Part shown: positions 61,596-64,000 of the stretch, in pieces
Layout: the number at the start of each line of letters is the position of its first letter
Position numbering within the stretch: position 1 is the first letter of the stretch
From: Candidatus Copromonas faecavium (nom. illeg.)
Lineage (GTDB): Bacteria; Bacillota; Clostridia; Lachnospirales; Lachnospiraceae
Assembly (NCBI GenBank): GCA_018712915.1
Contig: DVGC01000001.1
Location: 103,264-167,263 of the forward strand
Direction of reading: 5' to 3'
Length of the DNA: 64,000 nt
Notes under the pieces: generated by a model
What the model was told of the DNA's origin: nothing
What the model saw: only the letters and a program-made list of their open reading frames with translations
Databases searched by the model: none
Position numbers and translations under genes: made by a program

Positions 61596-61913
61596 TTATG
61601 AAATTCCCTGCAGCATTTGAAGAATCGCATTCTTTGGTCTTGCGCCGGAAGTCTGAGTTACCACCTTTCCATTTTTCATAACCACCAGGGTCGGAATGCT
61701 CATAACGCCAAACTGGCCTGCCAGCTCAGGCTGTTCATCCACATTGATCTTTCCGACTTTCACATCGGAGCGTTCCCTGGCAATTTCTTCCACAATGGGA
61801 ACCACCATGCGGCAGGGGCCGCACCAAGGCGCCCAGAAATCCAGCAAAACCGGCCTGTCAGAATCCATAATCTCCTGTTGAAAATTATTCTTATCAATAT
61901 TTAAAGCAGACAT
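61596..61913 (-). CDS. trxA: Thioredoxin (classical WCGPC)
   Basis: This 105-aa thioredoxin has FWAPWCGPC near residues 26-34 and the cis-proline loop SIPT. It is the general disulfide reductant type, unlike the CVPC thioredoxin of the grd operon. It starts 15 bp after the SDR gene and shares its promoter. No thioredoxin reductase is adjacent. Possible clients in the window include the PrxQ peroxiredoxin. Confidence 0.96.
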   Translation of the reverse strand: MSALNIDKNNFQQEIMDSDRPVLLDFWAPWCGPCRMVVPIVEEIARERSDVKVGKINVDEQPELAGQFGVMSIPTLVVMKNGKVVTQTSGARPKNAILQMLQGIS

Positions 61914-61928
61914 TCTCCATTCCTCCTT

Positions 61929-62675
61929 CTAAACTCTTGCCATTCCATCCACGCTTAATATTACCCCTGTGATGTAGGAAGCGTCATCCGATGCCAGAAA
62001 TGCAAAGGCATTGGCGATATCCTCCGGCTGTCCCAGCCGGCCCAGAGGAATCCTCGCAATCATGGGATCGATAACCTCCTTTGGAACAGCCTTCATCATA
62101 TCCGTTTCGATAATACCGGGCGCCACCGCATTTACGCGGATCCCTTTTGGTCCAAGTTCTCTTGCAAGGGAAACCGTCATACCGTTTACTGCAAACTTTG
62201 AAGCCGGATAGGCCAGTCCGCTGGGCTGCCCGGTTATGCTGACCATGGAGGACGTAGAAAGAATCACTCCTTTTCCTCTTTCCGCCATATATTCAACGGC
62301 TGCGCGGGTCGCATGGAACACTCCTTTTACATTCAAATCCATGACCTGATCAAAAATCTCCCCGGTATATTCCATAAAAGGTGTACTTTCTGAAACACCG
62401 GCATTATTAATCAGAATATCCACACGGCCATATTCTCCGATGATCTTTTTAAAAGCTTCCTTTACTGATTCCAGGCTGGACAGGTCCGGGCTGATGCCTT
62501 CTACCGGCGCCTGCGGATTCTTTTCCTTCAGCCTGGCAACGGCTCTGTCGGCAGACGCCTGTGTGCTTGCTGTCAAGATGACGGTCGCGCCTTCCTGCAG
62601 AAATTTTTCCGCAGAGGCAAATCCAATTCCCCGGCTCCCGCCGGTAATAACTGCAACTTTATCTTTCAGCCTCAT
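61929..62675 (-). CDS. Short-chain dehydrogenase/reductase (FabG/BaiA-like)
   Basis: This 248-aa classical SDR has the cofactor motif TGGSRGIGFA near residues 11-20, NNAG near 90, a catalytic serine in STSSMVS, YPASK (Tyr/Lys) near 155, and a C-terminal VILSVDGMARV. FabG-like enzymes reduce 3-oxoacyl-ACP. The spacing and C-terminus also resemble BaiA-type hydroxysteroid dehydrogenases of gut clostridia, and sequence reading cannot decide between them. It is preceded by AAAGGAGG and followed by trxA after 15 bp. A Crp-type site lies at its promoter. Confidence 0.85.
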   Translation of the reverse strand: MRLKDKVAVITGGSRGIGFASAEKFLQEGATVILTASTQASADRAVARLKEKNPQAPVEGISPDLSSLESVKEAFKKIIGEYGRVDILINNAGVSESTPFMEYTGEIFDQVMDLNVKGVFHATRAAVEYMAERGKGVILSTSSMVSITGQPSGLAYPASKFAVNGMTVSLARELGPKGIRVNAVAPGIIETDMMKAVPKEVIDPMIARIPLGRLGQPEDIANAFAFLASDDASYITGVILSVDGMARV

Positions 62676-62700
62676 ACCAAATACCTCCTTTGATAGCTGT

Positions 62701-62742
62701 ATTATACCTTAAATATGAACGCATTTCTGTGATATTATCACA
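62701..62742 (-). promoter_or_regulatory. Crp/Fnr-type activator site and promoter of the SDR-trxA operon
   Basis: On the minus strand the -10 is TATAAT (62701-62706) with no good -35 (CAGAAA). TGTGATATTATCACA (62728-62742) is a perfect 15-bp palindrome centred about 41 bases before the expected start site, the class II activator position. The nearby Crp/Fnr regulator is the obvious candidate to bind it. Confidence 0.75.
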
Positions 62743-62947
62743 TTGCACGAAAGTTTCTTTCCGGAAAACCGGCTGATATTCAGCATCGGTGTACCCTGTC
62801 TGTCCTGGAAGGCTGCGGAAAATCTGGATGAGGCGGCCCGGCAGCGGCCCATGCCGGACTGTTTCACGATTATGGAGCTGCAGCCCCATCTCCATCGCTC
62901 TGTCATGCCGCCGGCGAGTGGTGATTCTTCCAGCCTGAGATCGGAAA

Positions 62948-62973
62948 AAACCGGCACATAAATGTGCCGGTTT
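62948..62973. terminator. Bidirectional terminator downstream of rpmF
   Basis: AAACCGGCACAT and ATGTGCCGGTTT are perfect arms, followed by TTTTTTCC on the minus strand. It lies about 100 bp past rpmF. The stretch 62743-62947 has only short unsupported ORFs and no recognised gene. Confidence 0.8.
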
Positions 62974-63074
62974 CCTAATAAAGAGCAAATTTCAGGAAAA
63001 ACACTGCTCTTAAAAATTTCCGATAATTTTGAATTTACTGTACGTTACAACAACAGATGTTCCGGAAAAGGAAA

Positions 63075-63257
63075 TTAGTCCTCAACCTTAACGATCTCTC
63101 TCTTGTTGTAGCTGCCGCAGGCCTTGCACACTCTGTGAGGCAGGGTCAGAGCACCGCACTTGCTGCACTTAATCAGGTTTACAGCACCCATCTTCCAGTT
63201 TGCGCGGCGGCTGTCTCTTCTTGCTTTTGAAGATTTATTCTTAGGACAGATAGACAT
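63075..63257 (-). CDS. rpmF: 50S ribosomal protein L32
   Basis: L32 (60 aa) begins MSICPKNKSSKARRDSRRAN and has the zinc-ribbon form with CSKCG and CKACG pairs. It is a structural protein of the large subunit. It lies 2 bp after yceD, the standard yceD-rpmF pairing. The zinc-binding version suggests that a zinc-free paralog, if present, is elsewhere. Confidence 0.97.
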   Translation of the reverse strand: MSICPKNKSSKARRDSRRANWKMGAVNLIKCSKCGALTLPHRVCKACGSYNKREIVKVED

Positions 63258-63259
63258 GG

Positions 63260-63787
63260 TTACACCTCCTTAAACTGTTTGAAAATATCCTGGATTGCTG
63301 CCATTCTCGGATCAAGTGATTGTTGATCACAGTCACAGGTCGTGTGGTTCAGATTGGCACCGCACCGGCTGCAAAGTCCCTTGCAGTCTTCTCTGCATAA
63401 AACCCGCATCGGCAGCTGAAGCGCCAGCTCACCACAAACCAGCATGTCTGCATCCAGATGATAACCACATAAATAAGATTGTTCATCCAAGTCCTTCACT
63501 CTGTCCTCGTCAGAAACATTCATGTCCAGTTCCTGGTCAAATTCCAAATCACAGGAATACTCCACCGGCTCCAGGCATCTGGCGCAGGGGATTTCCAATG
63601 TTACAGAGGTACCGCCCGTCAGCGAAAGCTTCTTGTTTCCAAGATTTTTTACCGTGATCCGAATCGGCGCACTGGCCAATACGGGATACGTCCCTTCCCC
63701 ACTTTCATAGGCAGATTTCTCAAAGGGAACCTCCCAGGTTTTCTCTTTTCCTTCCAGAGTAAAAACTTCAGATAAATTCACAAGCAT
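63260..63787 (-). CDS. yceD: YceD/DUF177 family protein
   Basis: This 175-aa protein carries the DUF177 pattern: PCARCLEPVEY near residue 95 and a C-terminal cysteine cluster LCREDCKGLCSRCGANLNHTTC that probably binds zinc. YceD proteins are linked to 23S rRNA accumulation, and the gene is nearly always upstream of rpmF, as here (2-bp gap). It has its own promoter at 63817-63845. Confidence 0.93.
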   Translation of the reverse strand: MLVNLSEVFTLEGKEKTWEVPFEKSAYESGEGTYPVLASAPIRITVKNLGNKKLSLTGGTSVTLEIPCARCLEPVEYSCDLEFDQELDMNVSDEDRVKDLDEQSYLCGYHLDADMLVCGELALQLPMRVLCREDCKGLCSRCGANLNHTTCDCDQQSLDPRMAAIQDIFKQFKEV

Positions 63788-63816
63788 ATTTTGGTTCTCC
63801 TAATACGCACCTAAAC

Positions 63817-63845
63817 ATTATACTTACAGAGCCAGAATTTGTCAA
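63817..63845 (-). promoter_or_regulatory. Promoter of yceD-rpmF
   Basis: On the minus strand TTGACA, 17 bp, TATAAT: a perfect sigma-A promoter about 30 bp upstream of the yceD start. Confidence 0.88.
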
Positions 63846-63900
63846 CACAATTTTTCTAATTTCCACCAACCCAAAAATGAAATTTTAAATTCCACCTCTC

Positions 63901-64000
63901 CTAAGGGGAGTAGCGTTTACTTCTGCACAGTTGATATTTACTCTTTCATACATCCATGGTATGGTTATCTCTCCTTCTGACAGCAGTAGAAGGAGGCTCA
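63901..64000 (+). promoter_or_regulatory. Possible start of a yybP-ykoY-type (Mn2+) riboswitch, cut by the window edge
   Basis: The plus-strand segment CTAAGGGGAGTAGCG followed by ACTTCTGCACAGTTG resembles the conserved 5' part of yybP-ykoY riboswitches (AAGGGGAGUAGC). An AGAAGGAGG tract precedes the edge. The rest of the aptamer and the controlled gene are outside the window, so this is tentative. Confidence 0.4.

Noticed and set aside
62743-62961. 72-aa plus-strand ORF downstream of rpmF
   Set aside because: No SD, no recognisable family, and it runs into the terminator. It may be a decayed gene fragment, but nothing supports that positively.

Overview
The window looks like a chromosomal segment of an anaerobic, amino-acid-fermenting Lachnospiraceae/Clostridia bacterium. 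The evidence is a complete selenoprotein glycine reductase operon, T-box leaders, LL-diaminopimelate aminotransferase, a GatCAB route to Asn/Gln-tRNA, type III glutamine synthetase, three MATE exporters and moderate GC. I see no phage, insertion sequence or CRISPR array. Species cannot be fixed from the sequence alone.

Region 1 (1-6.9 kb, minus strand) is a selenium module. tRNA-Sec has its own promoter and is followed by selA, selB and a LysR regulator. After a gap come yedE (selenium transport), a YedF/TusA-like carrier, a DUF3343 carrier and the start of a cysteine desulfurase that runs off the left edge. Region 2 (7-14.8 kb, minus strand) is the consumer of that selenium: grdX-grdE-grdB-trxB-trxA-grdA-grdC-grdD. 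grdB and grdA each carry an in-frame UGA with a hairpin just downstream; the ORF track splits or truncates both genes there. A divergent PspF-like AAA+ regulator (15-16 kb) has a degenerate sigma-54 contact loop and lacks the Walker B glutamate.

Region 3 (16-23 kb) has a P-loop kinase, a DUF4349 lipoprotein, a hybrid sensor kinase, a CitMHS-type transporter and an orphan OmpR-type regulator. The regulator is preceded by eight tandem 22-bp repeats. Region 4 (23-28.6 kb) has thrS with a threonine T-box, cbiK, and a MarR-MATE pair with twin palindromic operators on a consensus promoter. It ends in a 39-bp tandem repeat array. Region 5 (28.6-45 kb, minus strand) is housekeeping: plsX-acpP-rnc-smc-ftsY-ilvA, then an asparagine-type T-box driving archaeal-type aspS-gatC-gatA-gatB, then dapL and pyrG. 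The CTP synthase carries a C-terminal ANTAR RNA-binding domain, which is the most unusual protein in the window. Divergent to it is glnA (type III), whose short leader contains an intrinsic terminator.

Region 6 (47.5-64 kb) has a MATE exporter and a five-gene NEW3 protein/ABC exporter/two-component operon. Next come a nucleoside hydrolase with a divergent YeiL-like regulator, an M13 peptidase lipoprotein, a third MATE exporter with a peroxiredoxin, and a Crp/Fnr regulator. The regulator faces a trxA-SDR operon whose promoter has a perfect TGTGA-N5-TCACA palindrome centred near -41. The window closes with yceD-rpmF and, on the plus strand at the edge, what may be the start of a yybP-ykoY-type riboswitch.
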